Below, piece after piece: positions 8,290-16,702 of a stretch of 64,000 nt of DNA. The DNA comes from Sandaracinaceae bacterium. Its GTDB lineage: Bacteria > Myxococcota_A > Polyangia > Polyangiales > Sandaracinaceae. The position numbers and the translations under genes were made by a program. Each line of letters opens with the position of its first letter. Position 1 is the first letter of the stretch. Below the pieces are notes generated by a model. It did no database searches. It worked only from the letters and a program-made list of their open reading frames with translations, and was not told the origin of the DNA. The DNA is taken from NCBI GenBank assembly GCA_020633195.1, contig JACKEC010000025.1, forward strand, positions 62,001 through 126,000. The letters are read 5' to 3'.

Positions 8290-8314
8290 CTCGCGCCCGC
8301 GTTGCGGGCGCGAG
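8290..8314. other. perfect GC-rich hairpin
   Basis: An 11-bp perfect inverted repeat (ctcgcgcccgc / gcgggcgcgag) around a GTT loop, between the purine tract and the GxxExxY gene. No T-run follows it, so it is not a classic terminator on either strand. Confidence 0.6.
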
Positions 8315-8421
8315 CTGCTGGGGAGACAAGGAATCGGCGCGGAGCAGTCGTGCGCGGGTGCGAGATGGGGGAAGGAGCCGGCTCGCCGAAACCTCGGAGC
8401 CGCTCGGTCGATGAGCTGCAC

Positions 8422-8808
8422 ATGGTCGTTCACGACGAGCTCACCTACCGAACCCTCGGCGCCTGCATCGAGGTGCACCGACAGCTGGGTCCAGGGCTGC
8501 TGGAGGCGGCCTACGAGGAGTGCCTCGCCTGCGAGCTGTCCGAGCGCGACCTCCGATTCGAGCGCAAGCCTCTGTTGGGCCTCGTCTACAAGGGGCGGCG
8601 CGTCGAGCGTGCCTACCAGCCCGACTTCGTCATCGAGTCGTCGCTGATCGTCGAGCTGAAGTCGGTGCGCCGACTCCTATCCGTCCACCGAGCACAGCTC
8701 CGGACCTACCTGAAGCTCTCGGGCGCCGACGTGGGCCTGCTCGTCAACTTCGACGTACCCGCGCTCGTCGAGCAAGGCATTTGCCGCGTCACCCTGGCCT
8801 CCAAGTGA
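8422..8808 (+). CDS. GxxExxY family protein
   Basis: 128 residues, matching the usual 120-130 of the family. It shows 'GACIEVHRQLGPGLLEAAYE', which carries the G-x2-E-x2-Y signature, then 'YQPDFVIESSLIVELKSV' and 'HRAQLRTYLKLSG'. The [ED]-x-K arrangement and fold resemble PD-(D/E)xK nucleases, but the biochemical role of the family is not established. I start at ATG 8422 because homologs begin just before this point; ATG 8365 in the same frame is possible, and neither has a strong ribosome site. The gene stands alone between a polypurine and a polypyrimidine tract that carry inverted repeat arms. Confidence 0.85.
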   Translation: MVVHDELTYRTLGACIEVHRQLGPGLLEAAYEECLACELSERDLRFERKPLLGLVYKGRRVERAYQPDFVIESSLIVELKSVRRLLSVHRAQLRTYLKLSGADVGLLVNFDVPALVEQGICRVTLASK

Positions 8809-9025
8809 CAGCGACCGCGCCCTCCCGCCGTCTCCCTCCCGCCTTACTCCCTTCCCGCCCTTTCTCTCCTCTACTCCTTCTCTCCCCTACTCCCAGCCCG
8901 ACCTCCCCTACGAGCCCTCACGAAATCGACGAACCACTCCCCATCGACGAACCCGCGTTCCCCGCCCAACTCCCCACCCAACTCCCCGTCTCGTCCCCGT
9001 CTCACTCCCTATTCCGCTCCCCGTC
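8809..9025. other. polypyrimidine intergenic tract
   Basis: C/T-rich on the plus strand with repeated 'ctcccc' and 'ctcgtc' type words. It mirrors the polypurine tract on the other side of the GxxExxY gene and holds the right inverted-repeat arm (8880-8895). No gene seen. Confidence 0.6.
8880..8895. repeat. right arm of 16-bp inverted repeat flanking the GxxExxY gene
   Basis: Exact reverse complement of 8083-8098. The arms are about 780 bp apart with the GxxExxY gene between them. Confidence 0.7.
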
Positions 9026-9454
9026 TCAATCCCCGGAGAGAGGGAATTCACTCGACGAAGACACCGTCAACAGCTCGCTCGAGGAGGTCGGCGCAGGCTC
9101 CGGGGGCTTGGCCATCGTGCACTTGCCCTCGAAGACGCAGCCTTTGTCGATGTCGATCTGCGGCGCCGTGATGTCGCCGTGAACCGCGCCCTCGGCGTGG
9201 ATCTCGATGAGCTGACGGGCGACCACGTTCCCGCGCAGGGTGCCGCCCCGGACGATCAGCGTGCCGACCTCGATCTCGGCCTCGACCTCGGCGCCGTCGC
9301 CCAGGATCAAGATGCCCTCCGAGAACACCTTCCCCGCGAACCGGCCGTCGATCCGGACCCGACCTTCGAAGGCCAGGGTGCCCTCGAAGGCGGTCCCCCG
9401 CCCGAGGAGGGCCTGGATCTCGCCCAGGCCGGTCAGATCCTGCGGCTGCGACAT
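9026..9454 (-). CDS. bactofilin (polymer-forming cytoskeletal protein)
   Basis: 142 residues, typical for the family. A central beta-helix region of about 100 residues is made of short repeated strands rich in Gly, Val and Ile, for example 'EGRVRIDGRFAGKVFSEG' and 'GTLIVRGGTLRGNVVARQ'. It is flanked by a short N-terminal tail and a Pro/Ser-rich C-terminal tail. Bactofilins polymerise without nucleotide into filaments that act in cell shape, polarity or chromosome positioning; several paralogs are common in myxobacteria. The gene is divergent from the protease gene at 9514 with only 59 bp between them. Confidence 0.92.
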   Translation of the reverse strand: MSQPQDLTGLGEIQALLGRGTAFEGTLAFEGRVRIDGRFAGKVFSEGILILGDGAEVEAEIEVGTLIVRGGTLRGNVVARQLIEIHAEGAVHGDITAPQIDIDKGCVFEGKCTMAKPPEPAPTSSSELLTVSSSSEFPLSGD

Positions 9455-9513
9455 GCGGCCGGAGCATTCGCCCCGACCTCGGCAGCGTCAACCGTTCGTG
9501 ATAACGACGGAGG

Positions 9514-11349
9514 ATGCGCCGCCTCCTGCCCCTCGCGCTGCTGCTCGCGGCGTGTGAGCCTCCGATGCCCGCCGCGGTCCAGGCGCCCATCGTGGACGGC
9601 ACGTTCGAGCCCGGTGAGGAGGCGGTCGTCCTCGTGACCTCGTTCGGCGTCGCGGGCCTGTGCACGGGGACCCTGATCGCTCCCAACGTCGTGCTCACCG
9701 CCAAGCACTGCGTGCAGGCGCCCGGCATGGAGGCACCGTATCCCGTGACCGCGTTCACCGTCGGGATCGGATCGCGGCAGGGCGAGACCCGCGACTACCG
9801 CGCCCAGTACGTCGACACGACCCCCGGCGCCTATTACCAGAGCGACGTCGTCGGCCTCACCGGAGAGATCTTCGGGATCGACGTCGGCCTCCTCATCCTC
9901 CGCGGATCGGTCGACGACGTGACCCCGATCCCCATCCGGCGCGATCGACCGGACGACCTGATCGGGCAGTCGTTCACCGCGATCGGGTTCGGCCAGCGTC
10001 CTGGCGGCATGGCCGCGGGCGACAAGTACAAGGGCGACGGGATCCTCCAGGCCGTCACCGACACGGGGATCTTGTTCACCGAGCAGGTCATCTGCTCGGG
10101 CGACTCGGGCGGACCGATGATCCAGGAGACCCCGGAGCGACGGGTGATCGGCGTCGCCTCGTTCGGCGAGGCGGGCGCGTGCCCCAGCAGCCGCGACGGG
10201 TACAACGCGGTCTGGAACAACCTCGACTACATCGACAGGGCGCTCGTGCTCGGCGGCAACTGCCTCGGCCTCGAGGAGACCTGCAACTCGCTCGACGACG
10301 ACTGCGACGGGAACGTGGACGAGGGCTGCGCGGAGCTCGGCGCGGCGTGCGGGGACAGCTCGGAGTGCGCCCACGCACAGCTCCCCGCCTTCCTGCCGGG
10401 CCTCGCGCACCCGGTCGAGTGCGTCGACCTCGGCGCGGGCTCGATCTGCACGCGGAGCTGCGATCCGACCCGCCCGAGCGCGGGCTGCGCTTCGCTCGAG
10501 GGCCTCGCGGGAGCGACCGTCCCCGTGGCGGGGCGCTACTGCCAGCGAGACGGCTGCGAGGGCTGGTGCGTCCCCGGGGAGGTCGGCTCCGCGTCCGATG
10601 GAGCGGGCTGCGCGGCGGACACCGAGTGCGAGTCGCTCTTCTGCGCGAACCCCGGCGACGGCCTCCAGCGATGCCTCCTGCCCTGCCGGGCCGGCCTCGG
10701 CGAGTGCCCGCTCGGCGAGGTGTGCGTCGGGTCGGCCGAGGGCTGCGGGGGCTGCGTGGACGGCTCGATCGTCAGCGGGGGGCGCGGCCTCGGGGAGCCG
10801 TGCGCCAGCGACGCCGAGTGCGGAGGCGTCTGCGTCGAGGGGGCCTGCGCGGTGGCGTGCAGCGCGGCCGCTCCCTGCGTGGAGGGCTTCACGTGCCGCG
10901 ACGAGCTCTGCGTCCGAGGGACGCCCGCGGGCCTGGGCGATCCTTGTGGTCCCGCCGGCGAGTGCGCGGCCGCGCTGACCTGCGAGGCGTCCGGCGATCG
11001 CCGGTGGTGCAGCCAGCCCTGCGTCGACGCGAGCGAGTGCGACGACGGGATGATTTGCGAGGACCGGTCCGGGGAGCAGATCTGCGCCCCGGAGGGGGCG
11101 ATCCTCGGTGAGGACTGTGACGGAACGTGCGTCGGAGGGGTCTGCGAGGGCGGGCGCTGCACCCGCGCCTGCGGGGCCGGGGAGCTCTGCCCGATCGGCT
11201 TCGACTGTCGTCGCGACGATTCGGGGCGCGCGAGGTGCCTCCGGATCGCCTCCGTCGGGGGGTGCGCGGCGGGGGGCGAGAATTCCCCCAGCGTCCCGAG
11301 TTCGCTCGCCTTTCTGCTCCTGTGCGCCTACCTGCGGCGGCGCACGTAA
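9514..11349 (+). CDS. trypsin-like serine protease lipoprotein with cysteine-rich region and MYXO-CTERM-like tail
   Basis: 611 residues. The lipobox is at Cys14 (LLAAC). The S1 protease domain (about 25-250) starts at 'IVDG', with His in 'TAKHC', Asp in 'GIDVGLLIL' and Ser in 'SGDSGGP'. After it, 'LDDDCDGNVDEGC' matches the putative metal-binding motif often found behind myxobacterial proteases. Residues 270-580 are a long cysteine-rich region. The tail has 'GGCAAGG', a hydrophobic stretch and Arg-Arg-Arg, as in MYXO-CTERM sorting signals. Carrying both an N-terminal lipobox and a C-terminal anchor is unusual. Likely a secreted or surface protease, perhaps for prey digestion (inference). Confidence 0.88.
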   Translation: MRRLLPLALLLAACEPPMPAAVQAPIVDGTFEPGEEAVVLVTSFGVAGLCTGTLIAPNVVLTAKHCVQAPGMEAPYPVTAFTVGIGSRQGETRDYRAQYVDTTPGAYYQSDVVGLTGEIFGIDVGLLILRGSVDDVTPIPIRRDRPDDLIGQSFTAIGFGQRPGGMAAGDKYKGDGILQAVTDTGILFTEQVICSGDSGGPMIQETPERRVIGVASFGEAGACPSSRDGYNAVWNNLDYIDRALVLGGNCLGLEETCNSLDDDCDGNVDEGCAELGAACGDSSECAHAQLPAFLPGLAHPVECVDLGAGSICTRSCDPTRPSAGCASLEGLAGATVPVAGRYCQRDGCEGWCVPGEVGSASDGAGCAADTECESLFCANPGDGLQRCLLPCRAGLGECPLGEVCVGSAEGCGGCVDGSIVSGGRGLGEPCASDAECGGVCVEGACAVACSAAAPCVEGFTCRDELCVRGTPAGLGDPCGPAGECAAALTCEASGDRRWCSQPCVDASECDDGMICEDRSGEQICAPEGAILGEDCDGTCVGGVCEGGRCTRACGAGELCPIGFDCRRDDSGRARCLRIASVGGCAAGGENSPSVPSSLAFLLLCAYLRRRT

Positions 11350-11529
11350 CCGGACTGGAACCGGGCTGTCCCTTTGCGTTCTGGCGAAGTCGCGATATGC
11401 ATGAACCGCTTGGTCATGACTTCGAAGGATTCGCTCCTTCCGGGCGAGCTGCGGCGCGGCTCGAGCCTGGGGGGGCTGGGGGGATGAGGTTGGGGGACCT
11501 CGAGCCTGGCCCGTGTACGATTTGCGCTC

Positions 11530-11572
11530 CGATCGACGTCGCGTCGATCGGTGGGGCGTCGAACGATCGTTC
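11530..11572. promoter_or_regulatory. paired palindromes, possible operator
   Basis: CGATCGACG and CGTCGATCG flank TCG at 11530-11550. Ten bases further on is the palindrome GAACGATCGTTC (11561-11572). Two close palindromes in a long upstream region suggest a binding site for a dimeric regulator; no factor is known. Confidence 0.35.
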
Positions 11573-11901
11573 CGCGAGGCCCGCTCCGTCCAGCGACAGC
11601 GGGGAAGTGAACGAGCCGTCCGCTCCGAGCAACCGGGCCCAGGGTGCCCGTGCGCTCGAGATGGACATGAAGCGTTGGCTCCGGAGCTCCGGCTCCGGGG
11701 TCGCGACGTCGGGGTCGCGGAGGCGATCGGTCGTGAGGCCGAAACCCCCCGCGATTCCGCCCGAACGGGGGCTCCAGCCGGGGTCTTCGCGAGGGAAGTT
11801 AGGTCTTGATTTCCTGACTGGCGAGGGTAACGTCGTCCCTCGCAGACCGCCTGGATGGTCCAGGGGTCCGTTCGCCGACAGACGAGTTTAGTTGTGGAGG
11901 G

Positions 11902-11920
11902 CCGCCCCCGACGGGGGCGG
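11902..11920. other. perfect hairpin in the leader of the DUF4215/lectin gene
   Basis: CCGCCCCC and GGGGGCGG form an 8-bp stem around GAC, 52 bases before the start codon. No T-run follows, so it is more likely a leader structure than a terminator. Confidence 0.5.
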
Positions 11921-11972
11921 ATGAAGCCGAATGACGGCAGCCTCCACGCAATGGGTAGAGGGGAAATACGTA

Positions 11973-14900
11973 ATGAAGAGCTGGCTTGTACGCCCCGGCT
12001 GTCGAGGCTGGGGAAGTCTACTCACGGGAGCGTTGATCGCGGTCGCCGCGCCCGCGCTGCTCGTCGGGTGTCCCGGGGCCGACCCGGTCTGCGGTGACGG
12101 TATCGTCGACGAGGGCGAGCAGTGCGACGATGGCAACATCAGCAACGGCGATGGCTGCAGCGAACGCTGCACCAACGAGGCCGGCGCGGTCTGCGGTAAT
12201 GGCATCCGCGAAGGCTCCGAGGGCTGCGACGACGGCAACACGACGCCTGGCGACGGCTGCTCGGCGACGTGCGTCGGCGAGAGCTGCGGCAACGGCATGG
12301 TCGAGCCCGGTGAGGACTGCGACGACGGCAACACCGTGAACGACGACGCGTGCTCGAACTCGTGCCGCCTCCCCACCTGCGGCGACGGCGCCGTTCAGGC
12401 GGGCGAGGAGTGCGACGACGGCAACGGTCAGAACACCGACTCGTGCGTCATGTGCTCCGCCGCCCGTTGTGGCGACGGCTTCGTGCAGATCGGCGTCGAG
12501 GGTTGTGACGACGGCAACACCGTCGACGACGACGCGTGCACCAACCTTTGCCGCACGGTCTCGTGTGGTGACGGCATCCTCCAGGAGGGTGAGGAGTGCG
12601 ACGACGGCAACCTCAACGACAACGACGCGTGCAAGAACAACTGCGCGATGAACATCTGCGGCGACAGCGTCCGCTACATCGGCATGGAAGAGTGTGACGA
12701 CGGTAACGCCAGCAACACCGACGACTGCTCGAACACCTGCACCTCGGCCTTCTGCGGTGACGGCTTCGTCCACGCGGGCGTCGAGGCGTGCGACGACGGC
12801 AACACCGACAACGCCGACGCGTGCCGCAACAACTGCACCCTCCCGACCTGCGGCGACGGCGTCGTCCAGCCGGGCGAGGACTGCGACGACGGCAACTCGA
12901 TCAACACCGACTCGTGCCTGAACACCTGCGTCTCCGCGAGCTGCGGTGACGGCTTCCGCCAGGGCACCGAGGAGTGCGACGACGGCAACTCGGACGACCG
13001 TGACTCCTGCCGCAACACCTGCGTGCTCGCCACCTGTGGCGACGGCGTGGTGTGGGCGGGCGTCGAGGCCTGTGACGACGGCAACGCCGACGACACCGAC
13101 GGCTGCACGGCGCTCTGCCGCACGGCGACCTGCGGTGACGGCATCCGCCAGACCGGCGAAGAGTGCGACGACGGCAACCCCGACGACGGCGACGCCTGCA
13201 CCCGCTCGTGCCTCAACGCGCGCTGCGGTGACGGCCTCATCCAGCGTGGCGTCGAGGAGTGCGACGACGGCAACAGCATCCCGACCGACTCCTGCACCAA
13301 CACGTGCACCGTGGCGGTCTGCGGTGACGGCATCGTCGGCCCCGGCGAGACCTGCGACGACGGGATGCCCGGCACCGGTCCCTGCAACGACCTCTGCATC
13401 CCCGCGAGCTGCGGCAACTCCACCGTCGACCCCGGCGAGGAGTGCGACGACGGCAACATGCTGAACACGGACGGCTGCACCAACGGCTGTCTCCTCCCGG
13501 CTTGCGGCGACGGCTTCACCCAGACGGGTGCGGGCGAGACCTGCGACGACGGCGACGCCGCGCTGTTCGGCACCCCCGGCTACCCGGCCAACGGTGACGG
13601 GGACTTCTGCACGCACTTCTGTGTGGCGCCCCGCTGTGGTGACGGCATCACCGACACCGACGGCACGGCCGACGACGGTCACGCTCGCGAAGAGTGCGAC
13701 GATGGCAACACCTCGAACACCGACAGCTGCATCAACACCTGCGAACGTGCGAGGTGTGGCGACGGGTTCACGGACGGGACGGACAGGGACCCGACGACCC
13801 CCGGCGTCCAGCCCACCGAGCTCTGCGACGACGGCAACATGTCTTCGACGGACGCCTGCCACGGCTTCAACGTCCTCTCGGGCTGCGACGACCTCCCCGG
13901 CGCGTGCAACCCCATCGTGCGCATCGACTGCACGCCGGCGGTCTGTGGCGACGGTTGGGTCCAGGCAGGCGTAGAGGAGTGCGACGACGGCGACACGAAC
14001 AACGCCGACGCGTGCACCCAGGATTGCCGCCTTCCCGTCTGTGGCGACGGCTTCGTCGCTCCGGGCGAGCAGTGCGACGACGGCAACAGCAACGACACGG
14101 ATCTGTGCTCGAACTCCTGCCGCACGCCGGTTTGCGGCGATGGCATCGTCCAGGCCGGTGAGGCTTGTGACGACGGCAACGACGACAACACCGACGGGTG
14201 TGTCTCCCCGCCGCGCGGCTCTGCCGCGCGCACCCTGGGCACCAGTGACCGCCACTACTGCCGGATCCCGACGTGCGGGAACGGCGTGCTTCAGGCGGGC
14301 GAGATGTGCGACACGGGGACGGCCAGCAGCACCGCCGCCGCCGACCGCACGAACAACCTCCAGGGCCCGTGTCCGCGTTGCATGATCGCGGACTGTGGTG
14401 ATGGCCTGATCCACAATGAGGGCACGGGCGCCAACGAGGCGTGCGACGACCTGAACTCGGACCAGTCCGATGGCTGCTTGAACAACTGCCAGCTGAATGT
14501 CTGTGGCGACACGTTCGTCGACACCAACAACAACGCAGGCCCCACCTTCGATACGCTCTCCGGCCGCGCCACGCCGCCCATCGATCTCGATGGGACCGAG
14601 CAGTGCGACGATGGCAACAGCAGCAACCGGGACGCATGCCTCAACACCTGCGTCAACGCGACCTGCGGCGACGGCTTCATTGGGCCTGGGGAGGACTGCG
14701 ACGACGCCAACGGCGACAACAACGACGCCTGCGTGTCCTGCATCAACGCCAGGTGCGGCGACGGATTCGTCCGGAGCAACCTGGAGTACTGTGACGACGG
14801 GAACTCCGTGAACGACGATGGTTGTGCGAACAACTGCCGTCCGGCGACCTGTGGCAACGGCACCCTCAACTGGGTGACGATCGCTGGTGGTGTTTGCACC

Positions 14901-15923
14901 AACGGTGCGACGGAGCACGATCAGTGCAACCGCTACCTGCCTGCCGGCTCGTCTGCGAGCAACAGCACGCGTCGCTGCGTCAACTCGGGCACGGGTGACG
15001 CTGACACCGTGGGAACCAACTGCAGCACTGGGGACTGCACCTGCCGCGTGCTCGAGCAGTGTGACGACGCCAACGCGAGCAACAACGACGCCTGCATCAA
15101 CGCCTGCTTCAACGCGGGCTGTGGTGATGGGTTCACGTGGGACATGGGTCCTGGCGGCACCGAGGAGTGTGACGACGGCAACAACGTCAACACCGATCTG
15201 TGCACCACCGTCTGTGAGAACGCGGAGTGTGGCGACGGCTACCTCCAGCCCGCGAACGGCGAGAGCTGTGACCAGGGCCGGATCATCGGCACCACCACGG
15301 ACACGATGGAAGACGGCTTCTGCACGGACACGTGCGGGTTCCGTTGCAGCGCGGATGGTCTCGATCTGACGAGCCCGACCGCCGTCAACTTCTCGGATGC
15401 GGCGATGCTGAACGGCCACTGCTACATCTTCACGAACGGCGGCACCGCCGGCCCGTACGAGAACGAGAGCTGGGCCTCGGCCGAGGCGAGCTGTCTGCAG
15501 CTCGTCCTGAACGAGGACGCGGCCATCGTCGGCCTGCCGGGTGAGGCCCACCTGGCGAGCGTCAACAACCCGGGTGGCATGGCCGAGAACAACTTCCTGC
15601 GGGACCGCGCCAACACGGACGGCCTCGGGGAGCTCTGGCTCGGCGCGCGTGACAACGTCACCGAGGGCACCTTCCTGTGGTCGGACGGCTCGCCGTTCAC
15701 CTTCACCAACTGGGCCGTGGGCACCGCTCACCCGTCCGGCAACAACCAGCCCGACGGTGGGTTCGCTGGCCCGCCGGCCATCCCGGACCAGGACTGTGTC
15801 ATCATGTCGACCGACATGGCCGACACCGGCTGGTACGGCGCCTGGGAAGACAACGACTGTGGCACCCGCCTCGTCGCTCGTCGTCCGGGCTGGGCCTGCG
15901 AGTACGTCTGGCCGACGCCCTGA
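11973..15923 (+). CDS. giant DUF4215 cysteine-repeat lipoprotein with C-terminal C-type lectin domain
   Basis: 1316 residues from ATG 11973, which is preceded by an AGAGGGG ribosome site; ATG 11931 is in frame but gives no clean signal. The signal peptide ends in a lipobox (LLVGC). About 30 repeats of roughly 36 residues follow, of the Myxococcus cysteine-rich (DUF4215) type: CGDG-x5-GEECDDGN-x5-D-x-C-x3-C. Later units are irregular and longer. The last 180 residues form a C-type lectin domain with 'WLGARD', 'FLWSDG', 'QPDGG', 'QDC' and a final Cys pair. QPD is the galactose-type calcium-binding motif of animal lectins. Probably a long surface stalk presenting a sugar-binding head (inference). 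Confidence 0.9.
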   Translation: MKSWLVRPGCRGWGSLLTGALIAVAAPALLVGCPGADPVCGDGIVDEGEQCDDGNISNGDGCSERCTNEAGAVCGNGIREGSEGCDDGNTTPGDGCSATCVGESCGNGMVEPGEDCDDGNTVNDDACSNSCRLPTCGDGAVQAGEECDDGNGQNTDSCVMCSAARCGDGFVQIGVEGCDDGNTVDDDACTNLCRTVSCGDGILQEGEECDDGNLNDNDACKNNCAMNICGDSVRYIGMEECDDGNASNTDDCSNTCTSAFCGDGFVHAGVEACDDGNTDNADACRNNCTLPTCGDGVVQPGEDCDDGNSINTDSCLNTCVSASCGDGFRQGTEECDDGNSDDRDSCRNTCVLATCGDGVVWAGVEACDDGNADDTDGCTALCRTATCGDGIRQTGEECDDGNPDDGDACTRSCLNARCGDGLIQRGVEECDDGNSIPTDSCTNTCTVAVCGDGIVGPGETCDDGMPGTGPCNDLCIPASCGNSTVDPGEECDDGNMLNTDGCTNGCLLPACGDGFTQTGAGETCDDGDAALFGTPGYPANGDGDFCTHFCVAPRCGDGITDTDGTADDGHAREECDDGNTSNTDSCINTCERARCGDGFTDGTDRDPTTPGVQPTELCDDGNMSSTDACHGFNVLSGCDDLPGACNPIVRIDCTPAVCGDGWVQAGVEECDDGDTNNADACTQDCRLPVCGDGFVAPGEQCDDGNSNDTDLCSNSCRTPVCGDGIVQAGEACDDGNDDNTDGCVSPPRGSAARTLGTSDRHYCRIPTCGNGVLQAGEMCDTGTASSTAAADRTNNLQGPCPRCMIADCGDGLIHNEGTGANEACDDLNSDQSDGCLNNCQLNVCGDTFVDTNNNAGPTFDTLSGRATPPIDLDGTEQCDDGNSSNRDACLNTCVNATCGDGFIGPGEDCDDANGDNNDACVSCINARCGDGFVRSNLEYCDDGNSVNDDGCANNCRPATCGNGTLNWVTIAGGVCTNGATEHDQCNRYLPAGSSASNSTRRCVNSGTGDADTVGTNCSTGDCTCRVLEQCDDANASNNDACINACFNAGCGDGFTWDMGPGGTEECDDGNNVNTDLCTTVCENAECGDGYLQPANGESCDQGRIIGTTTDTMEDGFCTDTCGFRCSADGLDLTSPTAVNFSDAAMLNGHCYIFTNGGTAGPYENESWASAEASCLQLVLNEDAAIVGLPGEAHLASVNNPGGMAENNFLRDRANTDGLGELWLGARDNVTEGTFLWSDGSPFTFTNWAVGTAHPSGNNQPDGGFAGPPAIPDQDCVIMSTDMADTGWYGAWEDNDCGTRLVARRPGWACEYVWPTP
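12080..15340 (+). repeat. about 30 DUF4215-type coding repeats
   Basis: In-frame units of about 108 bp, each encoding CGDG...CDDGN...C...C. The Asp-rich 'CDDGN' words recur almost without change; spacing becomes irregular after about 13500. Confidence 0.85.
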
Positions 15924-15934
15924 TGGGCGAGGGT

Positions 15935-15956
15935 AGCGGCGCCTCCGGGCGCCGCT
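15935..15956 (+). other. hairpin downstream of the lectin gene
   Basis: A perfect 9-bp stem (AGCGGCGCC / GGCGCCGCT) with a TCCG loop, 11 bases after the stop codon. It lies just before the terminator at 15975. Confidence 0.6.
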
Positions 15957-15974
15957 GACCCACACTGAAGATGC

Positions 15975-16008
15975 GGGCGCGCTCCTCTGGGGCGCGCCCG
16001 TTTCTCGT
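15975..16008 (+). terminator. rho-independent terminator
   Basis: GGGCGCGC and GCGCGCCC form an 8-bp stem (15975-15999) with a 9-base loop, followed by a T-rich GTTTCTCGTT. It lies between two convergent genes and could stop transcription of the lectin gene. Confidence 0.7.
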
Positions 16009-16013
16009 TCCGT

Positions 16014-16664
16014 CTACCGGAGGCGCTGAGCCGGAACCCCGACCCAGGTCTCGCCGGCCGGCACGTCCTTGGTGACCACCGCGCCCGCTCCCACCGTCGA
16101 GCCCTCGCCGACGCGGAGGTACTGCAGGACCGCGGCGCCCGAGCCGACGAGGACGCCTTCCTCGAGCACGACCCCGCCCGCGATGGCCGCGTTGTGGTTC
16201 ACGACCGAGCCACGCCCGAAGACGGACTCGTGGCCGAGGGTGACCCCGAGGTTGACGAGGCAGAAGTCCTCGAAGACGAGGTTGACGCTCCCGACGCAGC
16301 CCGCGCCGATCATCACGCCGCGCCCGATCCGCATGGAGCTCCGGTCGAGCTCGACGCGCGGGTGGACGAGGCTGGGCCAGGCCTTCTCGGGCAGCCGCTC
16401 GCTCAGCTCCCCGGCGACCTTGAGCCGCCACTTCGGCGTGCCGATCCCGAGCGCGAGGCCGTCGAACGCCTCTCGGTGAGCGTCGAGCCACGCGTAGTCG
16501 CCGAGGACCGGCGAGTCGTGCGGCCCGAGCCGCGACGCGTCCGTGACGACGAACCCGACCACCTCGTGGCCGAGCTCCTCGAGCAGCCACTTCGTGTCTC
16601 GGGCCTGGCCTCCGGCGCCGATCACGACGACCCGCTGCGCGACGCCCCTGTCCCGATCTTGCAT
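16014..16664 (-). CDS. PglD/NeuD-like sugar O- or N-acyltransferase
   Basis: 216 residues. The N-terminal Rossmann-like domain begins 'VVVIGAGGQARDTKWLLEEL'. The C-terminal left-handed beta-helix has hexapeptide repeats, including 'IGRGVMIGAGCVG' and 'VGEGSTVGAGAVVTKDVPAG'. A conserved His is seen in 'VVNHNA'. Family members acetylate amino-sugars for glycan, polysaccharide or protein glycosylation. No other glycan genes sit next to it, so the substrate is unknown. Divergent from the lipase gene at 16703, with the start chosen at ATG 16664. Confidence 0.85.
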   Translation of the reverse strand: MQDRDRGVAQRVVVIGAGGQARDTKWLLEELGHEVVGFVVTDASRLGPHDSPVLGDYAWLDAHREAFDGLALGIGTPKWRLKVAGELSERLPEKAWPSLVHPRVELDRSSMRIGRGVMIGAGCVGSVNLVFEDFCLVNLGVTLGHESVFGRGSVVNHNAAIAGGVVLEEGVLVGSGAAVLQYLRVGEGSTVGAGAVVTKDVPAGETWVGVPAQRLR

Positions 16665-16702
16665 CGTGGGAGTATCATGGGTCGGAACTGGGAGTTGGGA
16701 CC

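Larger units (their letters stand above)
7996..8364. other. polypurine intergenic tract upstream of the GxxExxY gene
   Basis: About 370 non-coding bases. From 8071 to 8210 the plus strand is strongly purine-rich with many G-runs, and the G-runs at 8078-8108 could form a G-quadruplex. The 16 bases at 8083-8098 recur inverted at 8880-8895. A perfect 11-bp stem with a 3-base loop lies at 8290-8314. A GGAGGAG followed by GTG at 8258 opens a short Lys/Arg-rich frame that I do not accept as a gene. Confidence 0.6.
11350..11972. other. long upstream region of the DUF4215/lectin gene
   Basis: 623 non-coding bases before the giant repeat lipoprotein. It holds a perfect 9-bp inverted repeat at 11530-11550, a 12-bp palindrome at 11561-11572 and a perfect hairpin at 11902-11920. 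No convincing coding frame. Possibly a long regulated leader. Confidence 0.55.

Noticed and set aside
8258..8647. Short frame starting at GTG after GGAGGAG, Lys/Arg-rich
   Set aside because: Good ribosome site, but the frame turns into the shadow of the GxxExxY gene and has no homology I recognise.
12018..15965. 1315-codon antisense frame to the DUF4215/lectin gene
   Set aside because: Repeat-driven shadow, Val/Ala/Arg only, no domains; the plus strand has lipobox, repeats and lectin domain.
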